64,000 nt of DNA from Eubacteriales bacterium (GTDB lineage: Bacteria; Bacillota; Clostridia; Lachnospirales; Lachnospiraceae). Location: NCBI GenBank assembly GCA_030524135.1, contig JAUNHA010000003.1, positions 24,060-88,059 of the forward strand. The letters run 5' to 3'. Below are positions 14,540 to 24,292 of the stretch, piece after piece. Positions within the stretch are counted from its first letter, which is position 1, and each line of letters opens with the position of its first letter. The position numbers were made by a program, and so were the translations under genes. The notes beneath the pieces were generated by a model. The model saw only the letters and a list, made by a program, of their open reading frames with translations, was not told where the DNA came from and searched no databases.

Positions 14540-15853
14540 TTAGTCATTTAAGAAGCCCTTGTAGTTACGAACCAGAAGCTGTGATTCCACCTGCTTGATG
14601 GTCTCGAGCACAACGCCTACGATAATGATGAGCGAAGTACCCATGAAGGACAGATGGCCTACGCCGAACAGTCCTGAGATCACGATCGGAATCACGCAGA
14701 CGATCGTAAGTCCCACCGCACCGATAAAGATGATGTAGCTTAAGATGCGGTTCAGATAGTCACTCGTCGGCTTGCCCGGTCTGATGCCGGGAATAAAGCC
14801 GCCGTTTTTCTTCATGTTGTTTGCAACCTCAAGCGGGTTGAAGGTAATGGACGTATAGAAATATGCGAACAGAATGACAAGTACAATATAAAGGACAAGT
14901 CCCACGCTCGCCCACGGATAAGCCGGATTTACCCAGGAGCTCGAATTGAGCATCAGAAGGATCTTTCCGCCAATCGTGGAATAGTCCACATTCAGGAAGC
15001 TTGCGATCACAACCGGCATGGACATTATGGAAGAAGCAAAGATCACCGGGATAACGCCGGCGGTGTTTACCTTGAGCGGAATGCTCGTTCCGCTGCCGAC
15101 GCGGCTGCCCTGCACCTTTCTCGAATACTGTACCGGGATCTTTCTCGTTGCATCGTTGAGCACGATGGTATAAACCACCATGGCTGCGATACATGCAAGA
15201 ATGATCAGAACGATGACAACCGTAACGGCTACATTCTTTCCCTGAATGAAGACCGTAAACAGGGTCGCCAGATCATCCGGCAGGGATGAGATGATGTTGA
15301 AGAGCAGCACGATCGAGATACCGTTTCCGATTCCTCTCTCTGTGATCCGCTCGCCGATCCACATGAGCAGTGCTGAGCCTGCGGTCATGGTAACGATGCA
15401 GACGATCACATTCCATACATTGAAGGTATAGAGCATACCCTGTCCGCCGAAGCCGATCGCCATGGCGGAGGACTGGATCAGTGCAAGCGCCACCGTCAGA
15501 TAACGCGTGTACTCCTGGATCTTCTTCCGTCCCTCTTCACCGTCCTTCTGCAGCTGCTCCAGCGCCGGAATGGCGATGGTTAGGAGCTGCATGATGATCG
15601 ATGAAGTGATGTAAGGAGTAATACTAAGCGCAAATACCGACAGATCCGTAAAGGATCCACCGGTCATTGCGTTAAACCATCCGAATGCATCTGTTCCGCT
15701 TAAATTGTTTAAAAGCGTATCGAAGTAGGAGGTGTTGACCCCCGGAATCGGCAGTACCGAACCAAATCTGATCACTACCAGCATCATGAAGGTAAAAATC
15801 AGCTTTTTCCGGACTTCCGTTACTTTCCATGCATTCTTCAGCAGTTTCCACAT
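14540..15853 (-). CDS. secY: Preprotein translocase channel subunit SecY
   Basis: A 437-residue integral membrane protein with ten predicted membrane segments, the pore of the Sec export channel. It begins MWKLLKNAWKVTEVRKKLIFT. It has the plug-region FNAMTGGSFTDLSVFALSITPYI, the KIQEYTRYLT loop and the cytoplasmic loop PGIRPGKPTSDYLNRIL that contacts the ribosome and SecA. A GAGGTGA site precedes the start. It overlaps nothing and follows rplO by one base. Confidence 0.98.
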   Translation of the reverse strand: MWKLLKNAWKVTEVRKKLIFTFMMLVVIRFGSVLPIPGVNTSYFDTLLNNLSGTDAFGWFNAMTGGSFTDLSVFALSITPYITSSIIMQLLTIAIPALEQLQKDGEEGRKKIQEYTRYLTVALALIQSSAMAIGFGGQGMLYTFNVWNVIVCIVTMTAGSALLMWIGERITERGIGNGISIVLLFNIISSLPDDLATLFTVFIQGKNVAVTVVIVLIILACIAAMVVYTIVLNDATRKIPVQYSRKVQGSRVGSGTSIPLKVNTAGVIPVIFASSIMSMPVVIASFLNVDYSTIGGKILLMLNSSSWVNPAYPWASVGLVLYIVLVILFAYFYTSITFNPLEVANNMKKNGGFIPGIRPGKPTSDYLNRILSYIIFIGAVGLTIVCVIPIVISGLFGVGHLSFMGTSLIIIVGVVLETIKQVESQLLVRNYKGFLND

Positions 15854-15854
15854 A

Positions 15855-16295
15855 TTAGATCACCTCGCAGGTTCCGCCAGCAGCCTCGATCTTGCTCTTT
15901 GCAGTCTCTGTAAACCCATTTGCCTTTACGGTAAGCTTCTTCTTGAGCTCGCCGTTACCAAGGATCTTTACGCCGTCCTTTAAGTCCCTAACGATCTTGT
16001 TGTCGATGAGCGTCTGTACATCTACAACCGCGCCGTCCTCAAATCTCTCAAGTACGGATACGTTGATGCCAACATACTCAACTCTGTTTCTGTTCGTGAA
16101 GCCTCTCTTCGGAAGTCTTCTGTAAAGAGGCATCTGGCCGCCTTCGAAACCAGGTCTCGGAGCGCCTGAACGCGCCTTCTGACCCTTGTGTCCGTAACCT
16201 GCGGTCTTACCGTTTCCTGAACCGTGGCCACGGCCTTTTCTGAAATTATTGCTGTGCTTAGAGCCAGCAGCCGGTTTTAAGTTTGATAATTCCAT
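15855..16295 (-). CDS. rplO: 50S ribosomal protein L15
   Basis: About 146 residues of L15, a late assembly protein of the large subunit. The glycine-rich N-terminus ([24 protein letters not shown]) and [18 protein letters not shown] are hallmarks. Two ATGs are adjacent; the second (16295) is better spaced from AGGAGG than the first (16298). It precedes secY by one base. Confidence 0.97.
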   Translation of the reverse strand: MELSNLKPAAGSKHSNNFRKGRGHGSGNGKTAGYGHKGQKARSGAPRPGFEGGQMPLYRRLPKRGFTNRNRVEYVGINVSVLERFEDGAVVDVQTLIDNKIVRDLKDGVKILGNGELKKKLTVKANGFTETAKSKIEAAGGTCEVI

Positions 16296-16310
16296 CATTA
16301 ACCTCCTTAA

Positions 16311-16496
16311 TTAAAGCTCTTCGACTTTAACCATGTGCTGAACCTGCCGGAGCATGCCTCTTACCGCATTGTTGTCGGGAAGCTCGTTCACGGAATTAAT
16401 CTTACGAAGTCCCAGCGCTGCTACGGTCTTCTTGTTCTTCGGAACTGCACCAATAGGAGACTTAACAAGAGTTACCTTTAATTTCTTATCTGCCAT
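16311..16496 (-). CDS. rpmD: 50S ribosomal protein L30
   Basis: A 61-residue L30. The sequence KVTLVKSPIGAVPKNKKTVAALGLRKINSVNELPDNNAVRGMLRQVQHMVKVEEL covers the whole small ferredoxin-like fold. It lies between rpsE and rplO with short gaps. Confidence 0.97.
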   Translation of the reverse strand: MADKKLKVTLVKSPIGAVPKNKKTVAALGLRKINSVNELPDNNAVRGMLRQVQHMVKVEEL

Positions 16497-16511
16497 CTCT
16501 TCCTCCTCCTA

Positions 16512-17021
16512 TTAATTAAAAATCTCTTCCACGGTCTTGCCTCTTAAAGCAGCGACCTCTGCCGGAGTTCTCATGGACTTCAGCGCCTCAAGGGTTGCAA
16601 GTACGCAGTTTACCTTGTTGTTGGAGCCAAGCGCCTTGGTACGGATGTTCTTTACGCCTGCAAGCTCAAGCACGGAACGTGCCGGGCCGCCGGCGATAAC
16701 GCCGGTACCTTCCGGAGCTCTCTTAAGAAGCACTACCGCGCTTCCAAATCTTCCAGTGAAATCGTGCGGTATGGAGTTGTTCTTGTCTCTCGGAACCTCC
16801 ATCAGGTTCTTCGTAGCAGCTTCCTTGCCCTTGCGGATCGCTTCCGGAACCTCGGCTGCCTTTCCAAGACCAGCGCCAACGTGACCATTTCCGTCACCTA
16901 CAACAACAAGTGCGGAAAATCTCATGGTACGTCCGCCCTTAACGGTCTTCGATACACGCTTGATCGCAACTACCTTGTCGTTCAATTCTAATGATTTCGG
17001 ATCAATAATATTACGCTTCAT
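16512..17021 (-). CDS. rpsE: 30S ribosomal protein S5
   Basis: A 169-residue S5, important for decoding accuracy. The N-terminal double-stranded RNA-binding-like domain includes [38 protein letters not shown]. The C-terminal domain contains [31 protein letters not shown]. It begins with a short basic N-terminal arm and follows rplR by 15 bases. Confidence 0.98.
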   Translation of the reverse strand: MKRNIIDPKSLELNDKVVAIKRVSKTVKGGRTMRFSALVVVGDGNGHVGAGLGKAAEVPEAIRKGKEAATKNLMEVPRDKNNSIPHDFTGRFGSAVVLLKRAPEGTGVIAGGPARSVLELAGVKNIRTKALGSNNKVNCVLATLEALKSMRTPAEVAALRGKTVEEIFN

Positions 17022-17036
17022 TACTCTCTCCTCCCC

Positions 17037-17405
17037 TTAGAATTCCAGTCCGGCTTCGCGTGCTGCGTCTGCAAGCGCCTTGACTTTACCGTGATAAATG
17101 AAACCGCCTCTGTCAAAGACAACTTCCTTGATGCCCTTGTCAAGCGCTTTCTTTGCAATTACCTTACCTACATATGCCGCTGCCTCAACGTTGTCGGTGT
17201 ACTCAAGCTCCTTCTTCGCATCAGCATCAAGCGTGGATGCTGCGCAGAGGGTGTTTCCGACAGTGTCGTCAATAATCTGAGCATACATATGATTATTACT
17301 TCTGAATACGCAAAGACGCGGTCTCTCAGCAGTTCCTGAGATACGATTACGAAGTCTTGCGTGCTTTTTCTCGCGAATTTCGCTCTTTGACTTTTTGTTA
17401 ATCAT
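17037..17405 (-). CDS. rplR: 50S ribosomal protein L18
   Basis: A 122-residue L18 that binds 5S rRNA with L5. It has the basic N-terminus [41 protein letters not shown] and the C-terminal [28 protein letters not shown]. It lies between rplF and rpsE. Confidence 0.98.
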   Translation of the reverse strand: MINKKSKSEIREKKHARLRNRISGTAERPRLCVFRSNNHMYAQIIDDTVGNTLCAASTLDADAKKELEYTDNVEAAAYVGKVIAKKALDKGIKEVVFDRGGFIYHGKVKALADAAREAGLEF

Positions 17406-17423
17406 CTTTACACTCTCCTTAGA

Positions 17424-17966
17424 TTACTTCTTACCTGTCTTGCCGACCTTGCGTCTGATGACCTCGGTATCATACTTGATACCCTTGCCCTTGTAAGGCT
17501 CCGGCGGTCTCTTTGTTCTGATCTCGGCTGCATACTGTCCAACTTTTTCCTTGGAAATACCCTTTACGATGATCTTGTTCTGACCCTCGCAAACGGTCTC
17601 GATGCCGTCCGGATCTTCCATCTCAACAGGATGGGAATAACCCAGGTTGAGCGTGAGCTTCTTGCCCTGCTTTGCTGCTCTGTAACCAACGCCGTTTACC
17701 TCGAGAACCTTCTGGTATCCCTCGGTAACACCCGTAACCATGTTGTGGATGAGCGTTCTTGTAAGGCCGTGAAGCGCCTTAATTCTCTTGAGATCATTCG
17801 GACGGGTTACCTCGATGTGTCCGTCCTTCTGCTCGATGGTGAGCTCATGTGCAAACTCTCTGCACAGCTCGCCCTTCGGGCCCTTTACTGTCACAACGTT
17901 TCCGTCCGCGATCGTAACGGTTACGCCTGCCGGAACTACTACCGGCTGCTTGCCAATACGTGACAT
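17424..17966 (-). CDS. rplF: 50S ribosomal protein L6
   Basis: A 180-residue L6 with two similar domains near the factor-binding site. It begins [17 protein letters not shown] and has the conserved C-terminal [39 protein letters not shown]. The start at 17966 has AGGAGG upstream; an earlier in-frame codon would add 13 residues not found in L6. Confidence 0.97.
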   Translation of the reverse strand: MSRIGKQPVVVPAGVTVTIADGNVVTVKGPKGELCREFAHELTIEQKDGHIEVTRPNDLKRIKALHGLTRTLIHNMVTGVTEGYQKVLEVNGVGYRAAKQGKKLTLNLGYSHPVEMEDPDGIETVCEGQNKIIVKGISKEKVGQYAAEIRTKRPPEPYKGKGIKYDTEVIRRKVGKTGKK

Positions 17967-18033
17967 GCTTTTGTTCCTCCTTCTTAAATTGTCGGCCGAC
18001 CGCATTCCGGCCGGCTGTTTTCAGATATATTGA

Positions 18034-18435
18034 TTACCAGATAAAGCAGAGAACTTCTCCGCCCACGCCTCTCTTGCGTGCTTCCTTATCGGTGATCACA
18101 CCAACGTTTGTGGAAACGATAGCGGTTCCAAGTCCGTTCAGCACCTGCGGCATATTTTCCTTGCCGGCATATACACGAAGACCCGGCTTGGAAATGCGCT
18201 TAAGACCGGAGAGAATTCTCGTGGACTTGTCAGCGGTGTACTTAAGGGTAATTCTGATATCCTTGAAGTTTCCGTTGTCAACGAGCTCGTACTTCTCTAC
18301 GTAGCCTTCGTTTACAAGAATGTCGGCAATCGCCAGTTTCATCTTGGATGACGGAACGTCAACGGTTGCATGCTTGCGCATGTTTGCATTACGAATTCTC
18401 GTAAGCATATCTGCAATAGGATCACTCATAGCCAT
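18034..18435 (-). CDS. rpsH: 30S ribosomal protein S8
   Basis: A 133-residue S8, a primary 16S rRNA-binding protein. After [19 protein letters not shown] it shows the expected [18 protein letters not shown] and the C-terminal [27 protein letters not shown] chose the ATG at 18435, preceded by GGAAAGG; a second ATG lies two codons later. S8 controls spc operons translationally in other bacteria. The unusual 232-base region upstream of this gene, with 34-bp repeats, is described separately. Confidence 0.97.
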   Translation of the reverse strand: MAMSDPIADMLTRIRNANMRKHATVDVPSSKMKLAIADILVNEGYVEKYELVDNGNFKDIRITLKYTADKSTRILSGLKRISKPGLRVYAGKENMPQVLNGLGTAIVSTNVGVITDKEARKRGVGGEVLCFIW

Positions 18436-18489
18436 AGTTATTGTACCTTTCCGTATGTATATACGATATCCTTTCTTGTAGTTTGTATT

Positions 18490-18523
18490 TGTAGTTCTGC
18501 CTTGGCCCTGCGGGCGGCGGCAG
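18490..18523. repeat. 34-bp direct repeat, copy 1 (between rpsN and rpsH)
   Basis: This copy is identical to 18574-18607. It begins TGTAGTTCTGCC and ends GGCGGCGGCAG. Its RNA can fold into nested stems (CTGCC/GGCAG outside, GCCC/GGGC inside). Confidence 0.9.
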
Positions 18524-18573
18524 TTCATCAGCTCACCGGAGCGGTAACATCTGACTTGCGCTTTAAAGCCAGA

Positions 18574-18607
18574 TGTAGTTCTGCCTTGGCCCTGCGGGCG
18601 GCGGCAG
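18574..18607. repeat. 34-bp direct repeat, copy 2 (between rpsN and rpsH)
   Basis: This copy is identical to 18490-18523, with start points 84 bases apart. Here the outer stem is longer (GTTCTGCC / GGCAGAAC). Between the copies is another possible hairpin, CATCTG / CAGATG on the minus strand. Confidence 0.9.
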
Positions 18608-18667
18608 AACGATTGCGTGTCATGGCAACGCTTTCACCCTTCGGGTTCAGCTAGCCAGACCCGCATA

Positions 18668-18853
18668 TCACCAGCTCGCTTTTCTTACGCCCGGGATCTC
18701 GCCCTTGTAAGCGAGCTCTCTGAAGCAGATACGGCAGATGCCGTACTTTCTTAAGTAAGCATGCGGTCTTCCGCAGATTCTGCATCTGTTGTACTCTCTG
18801 GTGGAGAACTTGGCAGGACGCTGCTGCTTAATCTTCATAGAAGTTTTAGCCAT
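18668..18853 (-). CDS. rpsN: 30S ribosomal protein S14, zinc-binding type
   Basis: A 61-residue S14 of the short type Z form. It has two CxxC pairs, RCRICGRPH (Cys24, Cys27) and [10 protein letters not shown] (Cys40, Cys43), forming a zinc site. The C-terminus [15 protein letters not shown] is standard. It lies between rplE and rpsH. The stop is followed by an unusually long 232-base non-coding stretch for a ribosomal operon. Confidence 0.98.
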   Translation of the reverse strand: MAKTSMKIKQQRPAKFSTREYNRCRICGRPHAYLRKYGICRICFRELAYKGEIPGVRKASW

Positions 18854-18867
18854 TATAAGTTCCTCCC

Positions 18868-19407
18868 TTATTTCGCAAACGGCATGTTGAACAGCGTCAG
18901 CAGTTCCTTTGCCTCTTCGTCGGTCTTCGCGGTAGTTACGAAAATGATATCCATTCCTCTGGTCTTGTCAACCTTATCATACTCGATCTCCGGGAAGATG
19001 AGCTGCTCTTTGATACCAAGAGCGTAGTTGCCTCTGCCGTCGAACGCGTTCGGGTTTACGCCTCTGAAGTCACGTACACGCGGAAGCGCAAGGTTGATGA
19101 GGCGGTCTGCAAAATCGTACATCTTCTCGCCGCGCAGCGTTACCTTACATCCGATCGGCATACCCTCACGGATTTTGAAGTTAGCAACTGACTTTCTTGC
19201 CTTGGTGGTTACGGCATGCTGGCCGGAGATGATCTCCAGGTCTCTTACCGCAGAGTCCAAAACCTTGGCATTATCTTTTGCTTCACCAACACCCATGTTG
19301 ATGACGATTTTCTCGAGCTTCGGAACTTCCATGACGTTCTTGTATCCGAACTTCTTGATCATGGCATCCTTAATCTCGGAATTGTAGATTTCTTTTAATC
19401 TGGCCAC
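18868..19407 (-). CDS. rplE: 50S ribosomal protein L5
   Basis: A 179-residue L5 that binds 5S rRNA and forms an intersubunit bridge. Conserved stretches are [61 protein letters not shown], and [20 protein letters not shown] at the end. It lies between rplX and rpsN. Confidence 0.98.
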   Translation of the reverse strand: MARLKEIYNSEIKDAMIKKFGYKNVMEVPKLEKIVINMGVGEAKDNAKVLDSAVRDLEIISGQHAVTTKARKSVANFKIREGMPIGCKVTLRGEKMYDFADRLINLALPRVRDFRGVNPNAFDGRGNYALGIKEQLIFPEIEYDKVDKTRGMDIIFVTTAKTDEEAKELLTLFNMPFAK

Positions 19408-19426
19408 AGTCTTTTCCTCCTTTCGT

Positions 19427-19732
19427 TTATGCGATCACCTTGCCGGTCTTCTTTGCCACACGAACCTTCTTGCCGTCTTCTACCTTGAAGCCGACTCTCG
19501 TAGGCTGACCGTCAACGAGAAGCATAACGTTGGAAATGTCAAGCGGGCTCTCCTTCTTGATGATGCCGCCCTGCGGATTTCCGGCTGCAGGCTTCTGGTG
19601 CTTGGTAATCATGTTGCATCCCTCAACGAGAACCTTGTTGTTCTTCGTGTCAACGGAAAGCACCTTGCCGTCCCTGCCCTTATCCTTACCTGCGATTACT
19701 CTGACCATGTCGTCTTTTTTAATCTTACGCAT
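19427..19732 (-). CDS. rplX: 50S ribosomal protein L24
   Basis: A 101-residue L24, an assembly initiator of the large subunit. The KOW motif is at the start ([40 protein letters not shown]). The C-terminal [21 protein letters not shown] is typical. It follows rplN by 12 bases. Confidence 0.98.
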   Translation of the reverse strand: MRKIKKDDMVRVIAGKDKGRDGKVLSVDTKNNKVLVEGCNMITKHQKPAAGNPQGGIIKKESPLDISNVMLLVDGQPTRVGFKVEDGKKVRVAKKTGKVIA

Positions 19733-19744
19733 GAGGGCACCTCC

Positions 19745-20113
19745 TTATAATACTTCCGGTGCGAGGGAGACGATCTTCATGAACTGATGATCACGAAGCT
19801 CTCTTGCAACCGGCCCGAAAATACGTGTTCCTCTCGGGGTCTTGTCGTCTTTGATGATAACTGCCGCATTCTCGTCGAAACGGATGTAGGATCCGTTCTG
19901 ACGGCGCGTCTTCTGAACCGTGCGGACTACGACTGCCTTAACAACGTCGCCCTTCTTTACAACGCCGCCCGGTGTTGCGTCTTTAACAGAAGCAACGATC
20001 ACATCGCCGATGCGCGCATATCTTCTTGTTGAGCCGCCCATAACACGGATGCAAAGAAGTTCTTTTGCTCCGGTATTATCAGCGACCTTAAGTCTGGTTT
20101 CCTGCTGTACCAT
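19745..20113 (-). CDS. rplN: 50S ribosomal protein L14
   Basis: A 122-residue L14, one of the most conserved ribosomal proteins, located at the subunit interface. The sequence [50 protein letters not shown] is diagnostic, as is [28 protein letters not shown]. It lies between rpsQ and rplX. Confidence 0.98.
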   Translation of the reverse strand: MVQQETRLKVADNTGAKELLCIRVMGGSTRRYARIGDVIVASVKDATPGGVVKKGDVVKAVVVRTVQKTRRQNGSYIRFDENAAVIIKDDKTPRGTRIFGPVARELRDHQFMKIVSLAPEVL

Positions 20114-20134
20114 AGTAAAATTCTTCCTTTCCGC

Positions 20135-20389
20135 TTATTTTGCCTTCTCAACAACCTTTACAAGTCTCCATCTCTTCGTCTTGGAGAGAGGTCTTGTTTC
20201 CATAACTTCTACGGTATCGCCCTCGCCGCACTCGTTGTTCTCGTCGTGCGCCTTAAGCGTGTAAGTTTTCTTTACAATCTTACCGATCAAAGGATGCTTA
20301 ACATTATCCTCGATAGCAACAGTAATGGTTTTATCCATCTTATTGCTGACTACCTTGCCGGTACGCGTTTTTCTCAAATTTCTTTCCAC
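20135..20389 (-). CDS. rpsQ: 30S ribosomal protein S17
   Basis: An 84-residue S17, an OB-fold 16S rRNA-binding protein. It begins [27 protein letters not shown] and contains [37 protein letters not shown]. It lies between rpmC and rplN. Confidence 0.98.
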   Translation of the reverse strand: MERNLRKTRTGKVVSNKMDKTITVAIEDNVKHPLIGKIVKKTYTLKAHDENNECGEGDTVEVMETRPLSKTKRWRLVKVVEKAK

Positions 20390-20413
20390 GGTAATGTTCT
20401 CCTTTCTTCCGGT

Positions 20414-20620
20414 TTAGTTTGCTTTGGACTTCTCAGTAATAACAGTCTGAATTCTCGCAATATTCTTGCGAACCTCGGTAATTCTTGCAGTGTTATCCAA
20501 CTGGTTGGTCGCATTCTGGAATCTTAAGTTGAACAGTTCCTTCTTAGCAGCCACAAGATCCTCGTGGAGTGCTGCTGCATCCTTCGCCTTGAGCTCTTCT
20601 ACATACTTCTTAGTTTTCAC
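20414..20620 (-). CDS. rpmC: 50S ribosomal protein L29
   Basis: About 68 residues of L29, a two-helix protein near the exit tunnel that contacts trigger factor and SRP. It reads [47 protein letters not shown] chose the GTG at 20620, which gives the usual start MKTKKY; another in-frame GTG lies at 20629. Either way, the gene overlaps the 3' end of rplP by 11-20 bases, and AAGGCGGTGAT lies just upstream, so translation is coupled. Confidence 0.93.
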   Translation of the reverse strand: MKTKKYVEELKAKDAAALHEDLVAAKKELFNLRFQNATNQLDNTARITEVRKNIARIQTVITEKSKAN

Positions 20621-21047
20621 TGTTATCACCGCCTTCTAATTCTGCCTTGGAAGCAATCTTGCATGTAAGCGGTAACTTATGCATTGCAAGACGTAACGCC
20701 TCTCTTGCCGTCTCTTCCGGAACGCCTGCGATCTCGAACATAACGCGGCCCGGCTTAACAACTGCTACATAAAATTCAACAGCGCCCTTTCCTGATCCCA
20801 TACGAACGCCGATCGGCTTCGAGGTAACAGGCTTGTCCGGGAATACTTTGATCCAGACTTTACCGCCACGCTTGATGTAACGGGTCATGGCAACACGGGC
20901 TGCCTCGATCTGGTTGGCTTTCAGCCAGCACGGCTCGGTAGCGACAAGGCCGAACTCTCCGTATGCAATCTTGTTGCCGCGGGAAGCTGCGCCCTTCATG
21001 GAACCACGCTGCTGCTTACGATATTTTGTTCTCTTTGGCATTAACAT
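20610..21047 (-). CDS. rplP: 50S ribosomal protein L16
   Basis: A 145-residue L16, which positions tRNA in the A site. The start [25 protein letters not shown] and the body [59 protein letters not shown] are characteristic. It lies two bases after rpsC and overlaps rpmC at its end. Confidence 0.98.
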   Translation of the reverse strand: MLMPKRTKYRKQQRGSMKGAASRGNKIAYGEFGLVATEPCWLKANQIEAARVAMTRYIKRGGKVWIKVFPDKPVTSKPIGVRMGSGKGAVEFYVAVVKPGRVMFEIAGVPEETAREALRLAMHKLPLTCKIASKAELEGGDNSEN

Positions 21048-21049
21048 GA

Positions 21050-21706
21050 TTATTTATCGCTCCCTTCCTGTTTCTTCTGCGGAAGTACCTCTCCCTTGTA
21101 GATCCAAACCTTGATACCAAGCTTTCCGTAGGTCGTATCTGCCTCAGCGAAGCCGTAGTCGATGTCGGCTCTGAGGGTCTGAAGCGGAATGGTTCCCTCG
21201 GAATAGAACTCGGTACGCGCGATATCAGCACCGCCAAGTCTTCCTGCTACGGAAGCCTTGATGCCGAGCGCGCCGGCCTTCATGGTTCTCTGCATTGCCT
21301 GCTTCAGAGCGCGTCTGAAGGAAGCACGGTTCTCAAGCTGCTGCGCAATGCTTTCCGCAACGAGCTGAGCGTCTCTGTCCGGTCTCTTGATCTCTTTGAT
21401 ATCAACAAAGAGCTTCTTCGCCGTAAGCTTCTGTACTTCTGCCTTAAGCTTGTCGATCTCTGCGCCGCCCTTGCCGATTACAACGCCCGGCTTTGCGGTG
21501 TAGATGATCACGCGAACGCGGTCAGCGGTTCTCTCGATCTCGATCTTGGAGATACCTGCCGGCTCGAGCTTCTTCTTAAGGAACTTTCTAAGATTATAGT
21601 CTTCAACCAGGTCATCCGCAAAGTTCTTGCCCTCTGCGAACCACTTGGAATCCCAGTCTTTGATAACACCGACTCTAAGGCCGTGTGGGTTAACTTTCTG
21701 TCCCAT
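21050..21706 (-). CDS. rpsC: 30S ribosomal protein S3
   Basis: A 218-residue S3 with an N-terminal type II KH domain ([21 protein letters not shown]) and a C-terminal S3 domain ending [25 protein letters not shown]. It forms the mRNA entry channel with S4 and S5. The start [23 protein letters not shown] at 21706 follows a GGAGGAAAGC site; upstream in-frame codons overlap rplV and are not conserved. Confidence 0.98.
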   Translation of the reverse strand: MGQKVNPHGLRVGVIKDWDSKWFAEGKNFADDLVEDYNLRKFLKKKLEPAGISKIEIERTADRVRVIIYTAKPGVVIGKGGAEIDKLKAEVQKLTAKKLFVDIKEIKRPDRDAQLVAESIAQQLENRASFRRALKQAMQRTMKAGALGIKASVAGRLGGADIARTEFYSEGTIPLQTLRADIDYGFAEADTTYGKLGIKVWIYKGEVLPQKKQEGSDK

Positions 21707-21716
21707 GCTTTCCTCC

Positions 21717-22106
21717 TTACTTCTTCTCGTCAAGAATAACCGTGATGTGGCTTGTGCGCTTCTCAATGCGGTACGCTCTGCCCTGTGCTCTCGGCTGTAC
21801 TCTCTTCATGGTCGGGCCCTTGTCTGCGTAGCAGGCTGCTACATAAAGGTTTTCCCTGTCCATTCCGTTGTTGTTCTCCGCATTTGCTGCTGCGGATTCA
21901 AGTAACTTCTTAACTAAGGATGAAGCATATCTTGGGTTGTAGGTTACGATACCGAGTGCAGAATCGAGGTCCTTGCCTCTGATTGCATCCAGTACGAAGC
22001 ATGCCTTCTGAACCGAAACTCTTGCGTATGAAAGCTTAGCGCTCGGTCTGGTATCCTTAACGGCATTTCTTTCTCTTTTAATTTGTGATCTATGTCCCTT
22101 TGCCAT
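21717..22106 (-). CDS. rplV: 50S ribosomal protein L22
   Basis: A 129-residue L22, whose long beta-hairpin lines the peptide exit tunnel. The conserved parts are [24 protein letters not shown], and the hairpin [36 protein letters not shown]. The N-terminal [14 protein letters not shown] is slightly extended. It lies between rpsS and rpsC. Confidence 0.98.
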   Translation of the reverse strand: MAKGHRSQIKRERNAVKDTRPSAKLSYARVSVQKACFVLDAIRGKDLDSALGIVTYNPRYASSLVKKLLESAAANAENNNGMDRENLYVAACYADKGPTMKRVQPRAQGRAYRIEKRTSHITVILDEKK

Positions 22107-22130
22107 AGTAGATTCCTCCTTCCGCTAATC

Positions 22131-22415
22131 TTATCTTACGCCGGACTTCTTCTCGTCCTTGCCGTGACCTCTGAAGGTTCTCGTAGCAACGAACTCTCCG
22201 AGCTTATGTCCAACCATGTCCTCGGTTACATATACCGGCACATGCTTTCTTCCGTCATGTACCGCGATCGTGTGGCCTACCATCTGCGGGAAGATAGTAG
22301 AACGGCGTGACCAGGTCTTGATAACCGACTTCTGTCCTGCAGCGTTCATCGCGTCTACTTTCTTAAGCAGGGATGCGTCTGCGAATGGTCCCTTTTTTAA
22401 TGAACGATTTGCCAT
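22131..22415 (-). CDS. rpsS: 30S ribosomal protein S19
   Basis: A 94-residue S19 of the 30S head. The sequence [24 protein letters not shown], then [51 protein letters not shown], is diagnostic. It lies between rplB and rplV. Confidence 0.98.
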   Translation of the reverse strand: MANRSLKKGPFADASLLKKVDAMNAAGQKSVIKTWSRRSTIFPQMVGHTIAVHDGRKHVPVYVTEDMVGHKLGEFVATRTFRGHGKDEKKSGVR

Positions 22416-22434
22416 ATTTCTTTATCCTCCTGTA

Positions 22435-23280
22435 TTATTTGATGGCTCTGCCGTCGCGTCTTCTTACGATCAGCTTATTGGAAGCCTTTTTCTTCTTTCT
22501 GGTCTTCAGTCCCAGAGCCGGCTTGCCCCAAGGCGTGCACGGACCTGAGCGTCCGATCGGAGCCTTACCTTCACCACCACCGTGCGGGTGATCGTTCGGG
22601 TTCATAACAGAACCGCGTACGGTCGGTCTCCAGCCCATGTTTCTCTTACGGCCTGCCTTACCATAGTTGATCAGGTTGTGCTCGCCGTTGCCTACAACAC
22701 CGATGGTTGCGCGGCACTCGATCGGAACCATGCGCATCTCGCCTGACGGAAGTCTCAGCGTTGCATAGCCGCCTTCCTTTGCCATAAGCTGTGCGGAGTT
22801 TCCTGCGGAACGAACCATCTGTCCGCCCTTGCCCGGAAGCAACTCAACGTTGTGCACGTTCGCACCTACCGGAACCCTGGAAAGCGGAAGGCAGTTGCCC
22901 ACTCTAGCCTCGGCCTGCTCGCCGCTCATAACCTTCATGCCATCCGTAAGGCCTGCCGGTGCAAGGATATATGCCTTCTCACCATCCTCATAGCAGATGA
23001 GCGCGATGTTTGCGGAACGGTTCGGATCATACTCGATGCCGACTACCTTTGCCGGAATGCCGTCCTTTGAATTTCTCTTGAAATCGATGATTCTGTATTT
23101 CTGTCTGTTTCCGCCGCCGTGATGTCTAACGGTGATCTTGCCCTGGTTATTGCGGCCCGCGGTCTTCTTCTTGCCTGCAAGAAGGGACTTCTCCGGGGTG
23201 GTCTTTGTAACCTCAGCAAAGTCGGAACCAGTCATATTTCTTCTGGAAGGTGTATAAGCCTTATATGTCTTAATACCCAT
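22435..23280 (-). CDS. rplB: 50S ribosomal protein L2
   Basis: A 281-residue L2, required for subunit association and close to the peptidyl transferase centre. It begins [21 protein letters not shown]. The C-terminal conserved loop [38 protein letters not shown] includes the functionally important His. It lies between rplW and rpsS. Confidence 0.98.
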   Translation of the reverse strand: MGIKTYKAYTPSRRNMTGSDFAEVTKTTPEKSLLAGKKKTAGRNNQGKITVRHHGGGNRQKYRIIDFKRNSKDGIPAKVVGIEYDPNRSANIALICYEDGEKAYILAPAGLTDGMKVMSGEQAEARVGNCLPLSRVPVGANVHNVELLPGKGGQMVRSAGNSAQLMAKEGGYATLRLPSGEMRMVPIECRATIGVVGNGEHNLINYGKAGRKRNMGWRPTVRGSVMNPNDHPHGGGEGKAPIGRSGPCTPWGKPALGLKTRKKKKASNKLIVRRRDGRAIK

Positions 23281-23342
23281 GACTTCTGTTTTCTCCTTTT
23301 ATAGTTTATTGTCGCAGTACTTGTCTGCATAATTTCCGGGGC

Positions 23343-23642
23343 TTACAGGCCCTGGAATACCTCGATGTCCTTGGACTCCTTCGTAAGGGTAACGATCGCT
23401 TTCTTGGTCTTTGCGGTCTTGCCGATGATCATTCCGCGTCTCTTATCCTTACCCGGTCTGTTCATCGTATTAACCGATGCAACCTTGGTGCCCGGGAACA
23501 TTCTCTCTACCGCTTCCTTAACCTGGGTCTTGGTTGCCTCAGGCGCTACAAGGAAGGTGTATTTCTTCTGAGCCATTGCGTTCATGGAAGTCTCGGATAC
23601 GACCGGCTTCAGAATAACGTCATAATAATTGATCGCTGCCAT
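23343..23642 (-). CDS. rplW: 50S ribosomal protein L23
   Basis: A 99-residue L23 at the exit of the peptide tunnel, a docking site for trigger factor and SRP. It contains YYDVILKPVVSETSMNAMAQKKYTFLVAPEATKTQVKEAVERMF and VASVNTMNRPGKDKRRG. The ATG overlaps the rplD stop by one base (TAATG), so translation is coupled. Confidence 0.98.
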   Translation of the reverse strand: MAAINYYDVILKPVVSETSMNAMAQKKYTFLVAPEATKTQVKEAVERMFPGTKVASVNTMNRPGKDKRRGMIIGKTAKTKKAIVTLTKESKDIEVFQGL

Positions 23643-24262
23643 TATGCGTATACCTCCTCGATGTTCGAAACTGCCTTCTTCGTAACAACTACGGTGCTGT
23701 ACTTCATAACATCGTAAACGTTAAGCGTGTTGACCTGAGTCGTCTTTACGTCCGGGATGTTGCGTGCTGAAAGGATTACATTCTGATCCAGCTCATCAAG
23801 GATCACAAGCGCCTTGTCAAGCTTCAGTGCGGAAAGCACCTCTGCAAAAGCCTTGGTCTTGATCGCCTCGAGCTTCAGCTCGTCAAGAACGATGAGCTTG
23901 CCTGCCTCTACGCGGCTCGTAAGAGCGGACTTAAGCGCAGCTCTCTTCTCTTTCTTGTTCATGGATACGGAATAATCTCTCGGTACCGGCGCGAATACAA
24001 CGCCGCCGCCCTTCCACTGCGGAGCTCTGATAGAACCCTGTCTTGCGTGTCCGGTTCCCTTCTGTCTCCACGGCTTTCTTCCGCCGCCGGATACTTCAGA
24101 TCTGGTCTTTGCCTTCTGTGTGCCCTGACGCATATTTGCGAGCTGAGCAACAACAGCCATATGTACGAGATTTTCGTTAACCTCAACGCCGAATACAGCG
24201 TCGTTTAACTCCATCTTGCCTACTTCTTTACCCTGCATGTCAAATACAGATACATTCGCCAT
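23642..24262 (-). CDS. rplD: 50S ribosomal protein L4
   Basis: A 206-residue L4 with the extended loop that reaches the exit tunnel (RQGTQKAKTRSEVSGGGRKPWRQKGTGHARQGSIRAPQWKGGGVVFAP). In Escherichia coli, L4 represses its own operon through the S10 leader. A structured leader also exists upstream of rpsJ here, but whether L4 binds it is unknown. The gene lies between rplC and rplW. Confidence 0.98.
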   Translation of the reverse strand: MANVSVFDMQGKEVGKMELNDAVFGVEVNENLVHMAVVAQLANMRQGTQKAKTRSEVSGGGRKPWRQKGTGHARQGSIRAPQWKGGGVVFAPVPRDYSVSMNKKEKRAALKSALTSRVEAGKLIVLDELKLEAIKTKAFAEVLSALKLDKALVILDELDQNVILSARNIPDVKTTQVNTLNVYDVMKYSTVVVTKKAVSNIEEVYA

Positions 24263-24292
24263 TTAAGTTTCCTCCTTTCCCTTTCCACCAAA

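Noticed and set aside
18490-18607. The two 34-bp direct repeats as a CRISPR or as mobile-element ends
   Set aside because: Only two copies, separated by 50 bases of non-spacer sequence inside an operon, with no transposase or flanking duplication.
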